From positions 372,001-436,000 of the forward strand of contig NZ_SNUJ01000001.1 of the NCBI RefSeq assembly GCF_012027395.1: 64,000 nucleotides of DNA. The letters run 5' to 3'. Under the pieces are notes generated by a model. That model ran no database searches and was not told where the DNA came from. It saw only the letters and a list, made by a program, of their open reading frames with translations. Below, one piece after another: positions 1 through 9,159 of the stretch (position 1 is the stretch's first letter; each line of letters begins with the position of its first letter). This DNA comes from Thermococcus sp. LS1. GTDB lineage: Archaea > Methanobacteriota_B > Thermococci > Thermococcales > Thermococcaceae. The position numbers and the translations under genes are program-made.

Positions 1-482
1 TTGTGAAACACACACCCTGCGGCGACCCCTACAGAATGAAGGAGGGCAAAATTCTCAGCAGGAAGGGCGAGGAAGTCAAAATAACCCCCGACCTCGTATT
101 GAAGATATCCTCCACGACGACAACGCTGGCTGAGACGTGGAGAAAGACGGGGGGCACACACTGGGCGGCCCTTTTCGATTTAAACGCCAACGTCGTTGCA
201 TTCAGCGAGGACATAGGCAGGCACAACGCCGTCGATAAGGTCGTAGGATACGCCGTCCTCAACGGACTCGACCTTGAAAGGCTTATCCTGGCATCGAGCG
301 GCAGGATGCCCTATGGCATGGTAAGGAAAGCAGTCAACGCGGGCATTCCAGTAGTGGTGACGAAATCACCGCCGACGGACAAGGGCGTGGAGCTCGCCAG
401 GGAGCACGGGGTAACCCTCATAGGCTTCGCGAGGGGAAGGCGCTTCAACGTGTACTCCGGGGAGCATCGATTATTGTTCTGA
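1..482 (+). CDS. fdhD: Formate dehydrogenase accessory protein FdhD (C-terminal part, cut by window start)
   Basis: The reading frame is already open at the first base and ends with TGA at 480-482, so only about the last 160 residues are present. FdhD proteins transfer sulfur from a cysteine desulfurase to the molybdenum or tungsten cofactor of formate dehydrogenase. The visible motifs EDIGRHNAVDKV, a following SSGR, the SPPTDKG stretch and the closing LIGFARGRRFNVYS are typical of the FdhD C-terminal half. The catalytic CxxC motif of the family would lie upstream of the window. Its position just before a formate dehydrogenase operon on the same strand supports the assignment. Confidence 0.88.
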   Translation, partial: VKHTPCGDPYRMKEGKILSRKGEEVKITPDLVLKISSTTTTLAETWRKTGGTHWAALFDLNANVVAFSEDIGRHNAVDKVVGYAVLNGLDLERLILASSGRMPYGMVRKAVNAGIPVVVTKSPPTDKGVELAREHGVTLIGFARGRRFNVYSGEHRLLF

Positions 483-650
483 GACTTACTCCTGTTTTGT
501 TCTAACCCCTCCCCGCCTTGAAGGGCAAAGCTTGATGAATAGTCAAACATGTACATTGATGGCATTCTTAATTCAATGTTCTACGTCCATAAATGGCCTT
601 AAGTGATTTTGTTTACTCCAGTATCCGGCAGTATACAAACAAACTTAAAA

Positions 651-669
651 AAAGCCCTCTGAGGGCTTT
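651..669. terminator. Perfect 9-bp inverted repeat (hairpin or operator)
   Basis: AAAGCCCTC, a single T, then GAGGGCTTT form a perfect palindrome, preceded by an A run and followed by TATTTCG. It lies 170 bases after the fdhD stop and about 50 bases before the fdh promoter. It could be the 3' end of the upstream transcript or a protein-binding palindrome. The downstream T tract is short, so the terminator reading is weak. Confidence 0.35.
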
Positions 670-701
670 ATTTCGCTGTTTCCCAATGGACATAACCTTT
701 T

Positions 702-728
702 GTTAAAAACCAAGCGATTTAAAAAGTG
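702..728 (+). promoter_or_regulatory. Promoter of the formate hydrogenlyase operon with SurR-type half-site
   Basis: A TATA-like TTTAAAAAG lies at 718-726. Immediately upstream, 702-710 reads GTTAAAAAC, an exact GTTn3AAC core of the Thermococcales sulfur regulator SurR. The distal GTT of the extended motif is GAT here (716-718). A core site directly upstream of BRE/TATA is the position expected for activation. The transcript start should fall near 750, giving a leader of roughly 80 bases before fdhA. Confidence 0.5.
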
Positions 729-833
729 TTTTAAGCCAAACAGCGAACTGTCGTTGAAAAGTAAATGATGTACAGTACGCAATATAGAGTACATTGACGT
801 CCAAAAATGTTCCTCAATGTGGAGGTGTGGAGA

Positions 834-2969
834 ATGAGTGAAAGGCTCGTCCCTGTGGTCTGCCCCTACTGTGGTGTAGGGTGCAGGCTCTACATCAGGA
901 GTGTTGATGGCTATCCCGTAGGCATAGAATACGCCAAGGACATCCCCAACATCTCAAACGAACTCGGAAAGCTCTGCCCTAAAGGCAACGCCGTCGTTGA
1001 GTACCTCCTCGCAAAGGACAGGCTCAAGAAGCCCCTCAAGGCCAAGGAGCAGGGCAAGTTTGTTGAGATAAGCTGGAGCGAAGCGATTAAGGAGATCGCC
1101 GAGAGGCTCAAGGCCTACGCCAAGGACGACCCGAACCAGCTAATGTTCTTCGGTTCAGCGAGAACCTTCAACGAGCCCAACTACCTCATCCAGAAGCTGG
1201 CCAGAATGCTCGGCACCAACAACGTTGATCACTGTGCGAGGCTCTGCCATGCACCAACTGTCACGGGTCTCAAAGCTGTTTTCGGTGCCGGTGCAATGAC
1301 CAACACCTACAAGGATATCGAAGAGGCAAACGTCATCTTCATCATAGGCCACAACTACGCCGAGACCCACCCAGTTGGCTTCCGCTACGTCCTCAAGGCC
1401 AAGGAGAGGGGCGCTAAGGTCATAGTCGCCGACCCGAGGTTCACCAGAACGGCCTGGTTCGCTGACATATACCTCCAGCACTATCCGGGAAGCGATATCG
1501 CGTTGATAAACGGCCTTATCCACGTCATCATCAAGGAGAAGCTCTACGACGAGAGGTTCGTCCGCGAGAGGTGCGTCGGCTTCGACGAGGTCGTCTCAGC
1601 TGTCGAGAAGTTCACACCCGAGTTCGTCGAGAAGGTAACCGGCGTCCCAGCGGAGCTTATCGTTGAGGCTGCGAGAACCTTCGCAACCGCCGGAAAAGGC
1701 GTTATAACCTGGGCCATGGGTCTGACCCAGCACACCCACGGTACCGATAATGTAAGGCTTCTCGGAACTCTCTCGGCTATATGCGGCTATCAGGGCAAGG
1801 AAGGCGCTGGCTGTGCCCCAATGCGCGGTCAGAACAACGTTCAGGGCGCCTGTGACATGGCAGCCCTGCCGAACGTCTTCCCAGGCTATCAGGCCGTCAC
1901 AGACCCTGAGAAGAGGAAGTTCTTCGAGGAGTTCTGGGGCGTTGAGCTGAGCGGCGAAGTTGGGCTGACAACGGTGGAGGCTGCCTACGCGGCCGACAAG
2001 GGCAAGGTCAAGGCATACTACGTCATGGGTGAGAACCCGGTCATAAGCGAGGCCAACGCCAACCACGTGATGCACACCCTCGAAAGACTCGAGTTCATGG
2101 TTGTTCAGGACATCGTTCCAACCCCCACGATGGAGTTCGCCGACATAGTCCTTCCGGCTGCCGCCATGCTCGAGAATGAGGGTTCCATAACCAACACCGA
2201 GAGGCGCGTGCAGTGGAGCTTCCAGGCGGCAAAGCCACCTGGAGAAGCAAGGCCCGACTGGTGGATTATAAGCGAGGTCGGTAAGGCCATCGGTTTTGAC
2301 AAGACCGGATCCGGTGGATTCGTCTACAACGATGCAGCCGACGTTCTCAGGGAAATCAACGCCTGTACTCCGCAGTACCGCGGTATAACCCCAGAGAGGC
2401 TCAAGGAGAACCTTGCAGGACTCCACTGGCCGTGCCCGAGCCCAGACCATCCGGGAACAAGGGTTCTCTACAAGGAGAAGTTCCTGACCCCCGATGGAAA
2501 GGCCCACCTCGCAGCAGTCCCGGAGTACAGGGGACCCGTCGAAATGCCGGACGAAGAGTACCCGTTCCTCCTCACAACCCACAGGTACGTCGGAATGTAT
2601 CACACCGCAACTATGACCATGAGGAGTGAGGCCCTCAAGAAGCGCTGGTCAGAGCCCTTGGCCGAGATTCACCCTGAAGACGCTGAGAAGCTCGGAATAA
2701 AGAGCGGAGACTGGATCAAGATAGAGACTAGGAGAGGAGCCTACCCGATCAAGGCAAAAGTGACGAGGGCCGTCAAGAAGGGTGTCATCGCCGTCCCGTG
2801 GCACTGGGGAGCCAACGTCCTCACCAACGACGCCCTCGATCCCGTGGCAAAGATACCGGAGACCAAAGCCTGTGCCTGTAAGGTCGTCAAGATCACAGAA
2901 GAGGACGCCAAGAGGCTCATGGAGAAGCTCCCGCCCGTTATACCCAAGATTGAGGTCGTTAGGGGGTGA
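834..2969 (+). CDS. fdhA: Formate dehydrogenase catalytic (alpha) subunit, Mo/W-bis-MGD, Cys type
   Basis: A molybdopterin oxidoreductase of 711 residues that oxidises formate to CO2. The N-terminal CPYCGVGC plus a later CPKG (Cys10, 13, 17 and 48) bind a [4Fe-4S] cluster. The active site DHCARLCHAP places a cysteine, Cys138, where selenocysteine stands in E. coli FdhF, followed by the catalytic histidine. The C-terminal molybdopterin dinucleotide-binding domain shows the THRYVG region. The ATG at 834 is preferred because GGAGGTG at 821-827 precedes it; an in-frame ATG at 807 has no such site. The gene is first in the operon and sits 5 bases before the ferredoxin subunit. Confidence 0.95.
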   Translation: MSERLVPVVCPYCGVGCRLYIRSVDGYPVGIEYAKDIPNISNELGKLCPKGNAVVEYLLAKDRLKKPLKAKEQGKFVEISWSEAIKEIAERLKAYAKDDPNQLMFFGSARTFNEPNYLIQKLARMLGTNNVDHCARLCHAPTVTGLKAVFGAGAMTNTYKDIEEANVIFIIGHNYAETHPVGFRYVLKAKERGAKVIVADPRFTRTAWFADIYLQHYPGSDIALINGLIHVIIKEKLYDERFVRERCVGFDEVVSAVEKFTPEFVEKVTGVPAELIVEAARTFATAGKGVITWAMGLTQHTHGTDNVRLLGTLSAICGYQGKEGAGCAPMRGQNNVQGACDMAALPNVFPGYQAVTDPEKRKFFEEFWGVELSGEVGLTTVEAAYAADKGKVKAYYVMGENPVISEANANHVMHTLERLEFMVVQDIVPTPTMEFADIVLPAAAMLENEGSITNTERRVQWSFQAAKPPGEARPDWWIISEVGKAIGFDKTGSGGFVYNDAADVLREINACTPQYRGITPERLKENLAGLHWPCPSPDHPGTRVLYKEKFLTPDGKAHLAAVPEYRGPVEMPDEEYPFLLTTHRYVGMYHTATMTMRSEALKKRWSEPLAEIHPEDAEKLGIKSGDWIKIETRRGAYPIKAKVTRAVKKGVIAVPWHWGANVLTNDALDPVAKIPETKACACKVVKITEEDAKRLMEKLPPVIPKIEVVRG

Positions 2970-2974
2970 ATTAG

Positions 2975-3475
2975 ATGGCCAGAAAGACCGTCTTTATTGA
3001 CTTTTCGAAGTGCATCGAGTGCCGCGCCTGTGAGGTTGCCTGTGAGCGCGAGCACAACGGGATGTCATTCATCAGCGTCTTTGAGTGGCAGGAAATGGCA
3101 GCCATGGCCCTCAACTGCCGCCACTGTGAGAAGGCCCCCTGTGTTGAGGTCTGCCCGACTAACGCCCTCTACCGCGACAAGGATGGGGCGGTCCTGCTCG
3201 CCCCCCAGAAGTGTATCGGCTGTCTCATGTGCGGCATAGTCTGTCCATTCGGAATACCAGAGCTCGACCTCATCAACAAGATAATGGGCAAGTGTGACCT
3301 CTGTGCCCACAGAAGGGCCGAAGGAAAACTCCCAGCCTGTGTGGAGACCTGCCCGACGGATGCACTTCTCTACGGCGAATTCAACGAGATAATCCGGAAG
3401 AGAAGGGAGAAGTTCACGGAGAAGACCATAGAGCTTGCCAAGACCGGGGAGAACATCCAGCTGACAGGAGTGTGA
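2975..3475 (+). CDS. fdhB: Formate dehydrogenase iron-sulfur (beta) subunit, four [4Fe-4S] clusters
   Basis: This 166-residue polyferredoxin resembles HycB/HydN. It has four cysteine groups: CIECRACEVAC, CRHCEKAPCVEVC, CIGCLMCGIVC, and CDLC with a later CVETC. Together they should hold four [4Fe-4S] clusters that carry electrons from FdhA to the hydrogenase module. The start follows GGGGTGA with normal spacing. It lies 5 bases after fdhA and 4 bases before the first antiporter-like membrane gene, so it is certainly in the operon. It acts on the cytoplasmic face of the membrane complex. Confidence 0.93.
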   Translation: MARKTVFIDFSKCIECRACEVACEREHNGMSFISVFEWQEMAAMALNCRHCEKAPCVEVCPTNALYRDKDGAVLLAPQKCIGCLMCGIVCPFGIPELDLINKIMGKCDLCAHRRAEGKLPACVETCPTDALLYGEFNEIIRKRREKFTEKTIELAKTGENIQLTGV

Positions 3476-3479
3476 TAGC

Positions 3480-4922
3480 ATGGAGGAGCTTTTCGTTCTT
3501 TCCTTTTCAATTCCACTGGTTGGCGGGCTCCTGCTGTTCAAACTCGATGGTAAGAAGGCAGATTACTTCATGCTCATCACTGTCATCCTGGCCACTCTGC
3601 TGAACCTCGCGGGTGTTTATGAGTTCTATTCCTCTGGAATGCCTTCCATTCACAAAACCCTCGTGAGCTCTACAACCTTCGGTGAGGCCTACGGCCTCCT
3701 GATAGACCCTATGAGCGTATGTGTTGGCCTGGTCGTGATAACGGCTGGACTGCTCTTCATGCTTTATGCAAAGGACTACATGAGCCCAGAGAACAAAGAG
3801 CACCCCGTCTATGAAGGCAAGGGAAGGTTCTACGCATGGATGGTTCTCTTCATCGGTGCGACGCTTGCGTTTATCTATTCCTCGTCAGTCCTCCAGCTGC
3901 TAATATTCTTCGAAATCATGAGCCTCGCTTGTTGGGGTTTAGTGAGCTATTATGGAGGTAAGAAAGCTAAGAGGGCTGCGTACAAGGCCCTGCTCGTGCC
4001 GAACTTCGGTGCGATGGTCGGCCTCTACACAGCGGTCGGGATAGGAATCACCCGCCTCCACGACCTCAGCCTGTTCGCATATTCCAACCTTACCGACGAC
4101 CTGAAGCTTATTGTCTTCATAGCAGTTATGATAGCCGCTTTCACCAAGAGCGCTCAGTTCCCGCTCTATTCGTGGCTGCCAGACGCTATGGTAGCCCCAA
4201 CGCCTGCTTCAGCCTTCCTCCACGGTGCTGCAATGGTCGAGATGGGTGTCTACCTGCTCGCCAGGTTCATCCAGTTCATGCAGCCCATCCCGAAGGAAGG
4301 CTTCTACGTCATGGCCGCCCTCATCATCGCCACACAGGTAATCTGCATCCTGATGTACCCCCTCCAGAAGAGCGCGAAGAGACTGCTCGCCTACTCGACG
4401 ATAGCAGAATCTGGCCTGATGTACGTCGCCCTCGCGACGGCAGTCCTCGGGTTGCAGGGAGGACTGCAAGCCTCGATGTTCCAACTTTTCAACCATGCGT
4501 ACATCAAGGGTCTTGCTTTCCTGACGGCTGGAACGTTCAGCTACGCCCTCGGAACCCTTGAGATGGACAGGATAAAGGGCCTCATCAAGTCCCCTGTGGT
4601 CGGCTACGGCTGGACCTTTGCCCTGCTCGGTTTAGCGGGCGTTCCACCATTCGGCGTGTTCTTCGGAAAGCTCGGCATCCTCAGCAACGCTGAAGCGATG
4701 AAGGAGAGCGCCCTCGTTATTGCCATGTTCGTCCTGCTCCTCATAGACTCGGCGGTATTCCTCATGGTGTCCCTGAAGAGGATACATGGCATGGTTTTCA
4801 GCGAAGGTGGAGAAGAGGTCGAGATTACACCACTGATGAAGGCTGTGATGGTTATCCTGCTCGTCCTGGCCATGCTGGCCCCGTACATAGCGTATCCAAT
4901 GATCGTCAAAGTGGGGTGGTGA
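3480..4922 (+). CDS. Membrane ion-translocating subunit of formate hydrogenlyase (NuoL/M/N, HyfD/F-like)
   Basis: A 480-residue polytopic membrane protein of the proton-conducting transporter family. The diagnostic lysine segment KSAQFPLYSWLPDAM and the following HGAAMVEMG are present. The glutamate segment FFEIMSLACWGL matches the conserved TM5 Glu of complex I antiporter subunits. This is the first of three such subunits in the hydrogenase module; homologous Thermococcus clusters call them Mfh subunits. It probably takes part in coupling electron flow to H+ or Na+ movement. The start has GGAG-like sequence in the end of fdhB, with only 4 bases between the genes. Confidence 0.88.
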   Translation: MEELFVLSFSIPLVGGLLLFKLDGKKADYFMLITVILATLLNLAGVYEFYSSGMPSIHKTLVSSTTFGEAYGLLIDPMSVCVGLVVITAGLLFMLYAKDYMSPENKEHPVYEGKGRFYAWMVLFIGATLAFIYSSSVLQLLIFFEIMSLACWGLVSYYGGKKAKRAAYKALLVPNFGAMVGLYTAVGIGITRLHDLSLFAYSNLTDDLKLIVFIAVMIAAFTKSAQFPLYSWLPDAMVAPTPASAFLHGAAMVEMGVYLLARFIQFMQPIPKEGFYVMAALIIATQVICILMYPLQKSAKRLLAYSTIAESGLMYVALATAVLGLQGGLQASMFQLFNHAYIKGLAFLTAGTFSYALGTLEMDRIKGLIKSPVVGYGWTFALLGLAGVPPFGVFFGKLGILSNAEAMKESALVIAMFVLLLIDSAVFLMVSLKRIHGMVFSEGGEEVEITPLMKAVMVILLVLAMLAPYIAYPMIVKVGW

Positions 4923-4925
4923 GAG

Positions 4926-6140
4926 ATGTTCGACGTAACGCTCACTTTTTCACTTGATAGAACTGCAGTATTCTTCGTACTCAACGTCGCGATACTCGGT
5001 ATAGCGGCGCTCATGGCATCGTTCAGATACATGAGGATATACGAGTTCAGGCCAAAGATACCCTACTATCCGACCCTCATTATATTCATAGCCTCAATGC
5101 TCCTCATCCCAATGGTCCAGGACTGGCTCAGCTTCCTCTTCCTCTGGGAGATAATGACGCTCGCTTCATACTTCCTGATAATCTACGACTGGCCGGAGGA
5201 GAGCGTCAAGAAGGCCGGCTGGAAGTACTTCGTGACCATGCACCTCTTCGACACATCTCCCCTCATGCTGGCAGTGACTATGTACTACGCCTTCCATGGA
5301 ACGTTCAACTTTGGAGCCATAACGGAGTATAGCAACGCCATAGTCGCGCTCTTCCTCCTGGGATTCGCAGCCAAGGCTGGCCTCTTCCCGCTCCACTTCT
5401 GGCTTCCCGATGCCCATCCAGCCGCACCAAGCCCTGTCTCGGCCCTGATGAGTGGTGCAATGGTTGAGCTCGGCCTCTACGGAACTATTAGGGTTCTCGA
5501 TGCCGTGGGATGGAGCGTCGCAACCTGGATAGTCTATCTCATCGGCGCAATGGCAGTGCTCAGCATGCTGGCTGCCATACTCAGCTACACTCTCCAGGAC
5601 GACGTCAAGAGGCTCTTCGCGTGGTCAACGATAGACAACATGGGCTGGATGTACCTGCTCATCCTGGCAGGCCTCCTCGGCGTTGCAGGAGTGGAGAAGA
5701 GCGTTGACTACTACGTCGTCTCCCACGGCCTCGCCAAAGCGGCCGCATTTATTTCAACGGGCGCCCTCCTCTACGTCTTCGGTACGAGGAGCCTGGAGAA
5801 AACCAAGGGCATGATGAAAGCAGACCAGCTCACCGCAGGATTAGTGATGGCCTCAATATTTGCCCTCGAAGGTGTCCCGCCATTCAACCTCTTCCTGAGC
5901 AAGCTCAATGTCATAAAAACTCTCCTTACAGTGAGCCCAGCTTTGGCATACTTCACGGCCCTTGAGTGGGTGATAGCGTTCATACTGTTCCTCAGGGTCG
6001 TCCACGCCTACATCATAAGCGACGGCAGGCCAGAGGCAAAGAGACAGCTCGCTGGCAGTATAGCGCTCTCCGTGGTGATACTGCTCGTTCTTTCGCTGGT
6101 GAGCCAGTTCATCTGTGACTACATATGGGTGAGGTGGTGA
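4926..6140 (+). CDS. Membrane ion-translocating subunit of formate hydrogenlyase (HyfF/NuoN-like)
   Basis: A 404-residue antiporter-like membrane subunit, shorter than the 480 and 691 residue paralogues on either side. The signature KAGLFPLHFWLPDAHPAAPS and SGAMVELG mark the lysine helix of the family. LFLWEIMTLASYFL carries the conserved membrane glutamate. The ATG at 4926 is 3 bases after the upstream stop and follows GGTGGTGAGAG. The next gene starts immediately after its stop. The role in ion pumping is inferred from family membership and the operon. Confidence 0.87.
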   Translation: MFDVTLTFSLDRTAVFFVLNVAILGIAALMASFRYMRIYEFRPKIPYYPTLIIFIASMLLIPMVQDWLSFLFLWEIMTLASYFLIIYDWPEESVKKAGWKYFVTMHLFDTSPLMLAVTMYYAFHGTFNFGAITEYSNAIVALFLLGFAAKAGLFPLHFWLPDAHPAAPSPVSALMSGAMVELGLYGTIRVLDAVGWSVATWIVYLIGAMAVLSMLAAILSYTLQDDVKRLFAWSTIDNMGWMYLLILAGLLGVAGVEKSVDYYVVSHGLAKAAAFISTGALLYVFGTRSLEKTKGMMKADQLTAGLVMASIFALEGVPPFNLFLSKLNVIKTLLTVSPALAYFTALEWVIAFILFLRVVHAYIISDGRPEAKRQLAGSIALSVVILLVLSLVSQFICDYIWVRW

Positions 6141-6142
6141 AG

Positions 6143-8215
6143 ATGGAGGGACTCTTTACGATCGCCGTCATCCTGTATCTCCTCTCCATACCTGCGGCGT
6201 TAGCCTTCAGAAGGAGCTTCAAGACTTCAATCGGCATCGGTCACATACTCACGGCTCTAGCCTCCATAGCCCTGTTAGCCTTTACCTTCGCGTCAATACC
6301 AGATGTCCTCAGCGGGAAGACCATCGAATTCACCTATGACTTAGGAGTGGCCCAGATTCCGTTCCAGATTGATGGGCTCTCGCTGATAATGTGCTTCATC
6401 TTCGGCGCCCTCGGACTTGCAGCGTCAATATATTCCCCAAGGTACATGGCAATCTACGAGAAGTCCGGCAGAGGCTGGATGTACATAACCATATATTCAG
6501 TGTTTATGCTCTCCATGATACTCATAGTCACAATAGCCAACATGTTCTGGTTCATTTTCCTCTGGGAAGTCATGACGTTTACATCATACCTCCTGACGAT
6601 CTGGGAAAGCGACAAAGAGGAGGTCAGAAAAGCCGGCTGGAAGTACTTCGTGACTATGCACATAGTGAGCACGCTACCACTGATAGTCGCCATCGCCCTG
6701 CTGTATGCAGACGTTGGCTCAATCGAGGGGCTTAACTTTGAGAGTCTAGCAGCATTAAAACTAAGCCCAGTATTCTACGCCCTCTTCCTGATAGGCTTTG
6801 GAAGCAAATCAGGTGTTGTTCCGCTGCACTTCTGGGCCCCGGAGGCCTATACGGTCGCCCCGAGCAACGTCTCCGCTCTAATGGCTGGAGCACTGGAGAA
6901 GGTTGCGGTCTATGCCCTGATAAGGACTACATGCTTTATCATGAAGCCAAACGAGACTTTCGGATATGCAGTTGCCCTGCTTGGAACAGTAACTCTGACA
7001 GTTGGAACCCTCTACGCGTTGAAGCAGACCGATGCCAAGAGACTTTTGGCCTATCACAGTATCGGCCAGATAGGCTACATCTGGCTCGGCATGGGCGTTG
7101 GGATAGTTTTCATAGCCAGGGGAGATATGTACTCAGCCTTCGGAGCCATAGCCCTAGCATCAAGTCTGTACCACCTCGTTAACCACACGTTCTTCAAGGG
7201 ACTGCTCTTCCTGTCGACGGGTTCAATATTCTACAGAACCCGCAGCAGGGATCTCAACCAGCTGAGAGGTCTAGCCAAGCTGATGCCATTCACGGCGCTC
7301 TTCACATTCATAGCCGCAATGTCGATAGCTGGAACTCCTCCGTTCAACGGATTCATGAGCAAGTGGATGATATACCAGACAACGTTCCTCTCGGGCAACG
7401 GCCTGATAGTGTTCTTTGGGGTGATGGCCCTCTTCATCAGCGCAGCAACGCTGGCTTCATTCATCAAGTTCTACACGACCGCGTTTGGAGGAGAACCGAC
7501 GGAGTTTACGAAGGACGCTGAGGAAGTCCCATCCCCGATGCTCATCGCCAAGGGCTTCCTGGCTTCACTCTGCCTCCTCCTTGGACTGGTTCCAAGCCTC
7601 ATCCTGCCGATACTGCTTTCGCCAGGGGCAGCCCTAGCAGGCATAGATGTCTCAGGATTGATGGACACAAACTACTGGCTTGTTACGATTAAAGCTCCGC
7701 TCATGCCGACGGGAGCAGAAAGCTACTTCAAACCGCTACTCTTTGCGACACTCTTCGGCGTGCTCTTCCTCGGCATCTACCTGCTCTTCCCGGTCTCAAA
7801 GAAAACCTACAGACCCTGGACCCTCGGTGAGCCCGTGGCGATGGAGCACTACAAGTTCAAGGCCATAAACTACTACGAGCCCTTCGAGGAGTACATCCAC
7901 CCGCTCTACCACACCGGCCACGTTCTCAGCGAGTTCGGCTCCGCCCTGATTGGCGCAGTCGCCAATGCGTACGTCTCAACGGCCACGGCCCTCCACAAGG
8001 CCTGCGATTCCATAAGCAGGGGAATAACAGGGGTCGGCAAGGCATACGAGAGGAAGTGCCCCGAGGTATACTTTGACGAGTACTTCTTTGCCCCTCTGGT
8101 CAAAATAGCGAGGGTCTCGGGAGTGCTCCTCGATGAAGGCTTCATGAAGCCCAACGCGGCGCTCACAATAGCCCTGGTAATCCTGGCAGTTATACTCGCA
8201 CTGATGGTGCTGTGA
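6143..8215 (+). CDS. Large antiporter-like membrane subunit of formate hydrogenlyase (HycC/HyfB, NuoL-like)
   Basis: At 690 residues this is the largest membrane subunit of the module and matches HycC/HyfB in size and layout. An antiporter core (FLWEVMTFTSYLL; SKSGVVPLHFWAPEA) is followed by a long C-terminal extension ending in a final transmembrane helix, as in NuoL. The ATG at 6143 follows GAGGTGG (6131-6137). An in-frame ATG at 6125 would overlap the upstream gene and lacks a site. The C-terminal soluble stretch around residues 550-660 is the lateral-arm-like part. Confidence 0.88.
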   Translation: MEGLFTIAVILYLLSIPAALAFRRSFKTSIGIGHILTALASIALLAFTFASIPDVLSGKTIEFTYDLGVAQIPFQIDGLSLIMCFIFGALGLAASIYSPRYMAIYEKSGRGWMYITIYSVFMLSMILIVTIANMFWFIFLWEVMTFTSYLLTIWESDKEEVRKAGWKYFVTMHIVSTLPLIVAIALLYADVGSIEGLNFESLAALKLSPVFYALFLIGFGSKSGVVPLHFWAPEAYTVAPSNVSALMAGALEKVAVYALIRTTCFIMKPNETFGYAVALLGTVTLTVGTLYALKQTDAKRLLAYHSIGQIGYIWLGMGVGIVFIARGDMYSAFGAIALASSLYHLVNHTFFKGLLFLSTGSIFYRTRSRDLNQLRGLAKLMPFTALFTFIAAMSIAGTPPFNGFMSKWMIYQTTFLSGNGLIVFFGVMALFISAATLASFIKFYTTAFGGEPTEFTKDAEEVPSPMLIAKGFLASLCLLLGLVPSLILPILLSPGAALAGIDVSGLMDTNYWLVTIKAPLMPTGAESYFKPLLFATLFGVLFLGIYLLFPVSKKTYRPWTLGEPVAMEHYKFKAINYYEPFEEYIHPLYHTGHVLSEFGSALIGAVANAYVSTATALHKACDSISRGITGVGKAYERKCPEVYFDEYFFAPLVKIARVSGVLLDEGFMKPNAALTIALVILAVILALMVL

Positions 8216-8225
8216 GGTGGTGAAG

Positions 8226-9149
8226 ATGACGCTCGAAAAAATTGCATTCGCGGCCGTTTCACTGATGATAATCATCCTCCTTCCGCCCCTCCTCGACGGA
8301 ATAAGCAGAAAGATCAAGGCTACCGTCCAGGAGAGGCAGGGGCCCCCAGTCTTCCAGACCTACTACGACCTCTCGAGCCTGCTCTCAATGGAGCCGATCC
8401 TTCCAACGGATAGACTGGGTTTCCTCATAGCTCCCTATGTGGCCTTTGCTTCAGCAGTCTCAGCCGCCCTGCTCCTCCCCTTCGGGAACTTCGTTCCAGT
8501 GGCCTTCACAGGGGACATCTTCGTCTTCCTCTATGTGCTGGCGATATTCTCGATCTCGATGATGATGGCAGGCTTCCTCGTGAACAACACCTACTCAAAC
8601 GCAGGTGCCAACAGGGAGATGATGCTCATCCTCAGCGTGGAGCCGATACTGGGAATAGCAATCGGAATACTCGCGCTCAAGACCCACTCGCTCAGCGTGA
8701 GCGGGATTCCACTCAACCTCAGCCTCACACCCTCCGTTGTCCTTGCCTTCATCTTCCTAGCCTACGCCGTCTATACCGAGTGCGCATTCATACCCTTCGA
8801 CATAGCCGAGGCCGAAACGGAAATACTCGAGGGTCCACTCGTTGAGTACAGCGGAAAGCTGCTTGGAATCTTCAAGTGGGCTATGCTGATAAAGCGCGTA
8901 GCCCTGATATGGCTCTTCGCGAGCTTCATAGCACTGCCTCTTGTGAGCAGATTCGTTGACCTATCGACGCCATACGGTGGGGCAATAGCACTGATCACCC
9001 AGCTGGCTCTGCTAGTGACGCTCTACGCCATGTCGGCCATCATAGAGTCAACGACGGCCCGTATGAAGGTAATCCAGGCCATCAGGCAGAACACGGTGAT
9101 ATTCCTTGCGGGAATAGTCGCGCTGGTGATAGCTTCCCTGGGATGGTGA
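8226..9149 (+). CDS. Membrane anchor subunit of formate hydrogenlyase (HycD/HyfC, NuoH-like)
   Basis: A 307-residue NuoH-type membrane protein that links the hydrogenase to the ion-pumping subunits. The quinone-site-derived segment KATVQERQGPP near the N-terminus and the acidic loop DIAEAETEILEGPLVEYSG are the two landmarks of the family. GAGGTGG (8214-8220) precedes the ATG at 8226, so this start is preferred over the GTG at 8217. It lies directly between the large antiporter subunit and the hydrogenase large subunit. Confidence 0.9.
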   Translation: MTLEKIAFAAVSLMIIILLPPLLDGISRKIKATVQERQGPPVFQTYYDLSSLLSMEPILPTDRLGFLIAPYVAFASAVSAALLLPFGNFVPVAFTGDIFVFLYVLAIFSISMMMAGFLVNNTYSNAGANREMMLILSVEPILGIAIGILALKTHSLSVSGIPLNLSLTPSVVLAFIFLAYAVYTECAFIPFDIAEAETEILEGPLVEYSGKLLGIFKWAMLIKRVALIWLFASFIALPLVSRFVDLSTPYGGAIALITQLALLVTLYAMSAIIESTTARMKVIQAIRQNTVIFLAGIVALVIASLGW

Positions 9150-9159
9150 GGTGATGTTC

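Larger units (their letters stand above)
549..809 (+). repeat. Imperfect direct repeat in the fdhD-fdhA intergenic region
   Basis: The 351-base gap 483-833 has no convincing gene. It holds two related segments. The block GTACATTGA occurs at 551-559 and 789-797. The block ACGTCCA(T/A)AAATG occurs at 583-595 and 797-809. In the second copy the two blocks are fused, as if about 23 bases between them had been deleted. ATGTAC (768-773) and GTACAT (789-794) also form an inverted repeat with a 15-base spacer downstream of the predicted TATA box. Function unknown; it could be an old duplication or an operator. Confidence 0.4.

Noticed and set aside
1596-2603. Long antisense open frame within fdhA, and similar ones in mbhL-type (32357-33406), aminotransferase (41466-42533) and enolase (49018-50364) genes
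   Set aside because: These mirror strong, conserved genes on the other strand with high third-position GC. Their translations show no recognisable domain.
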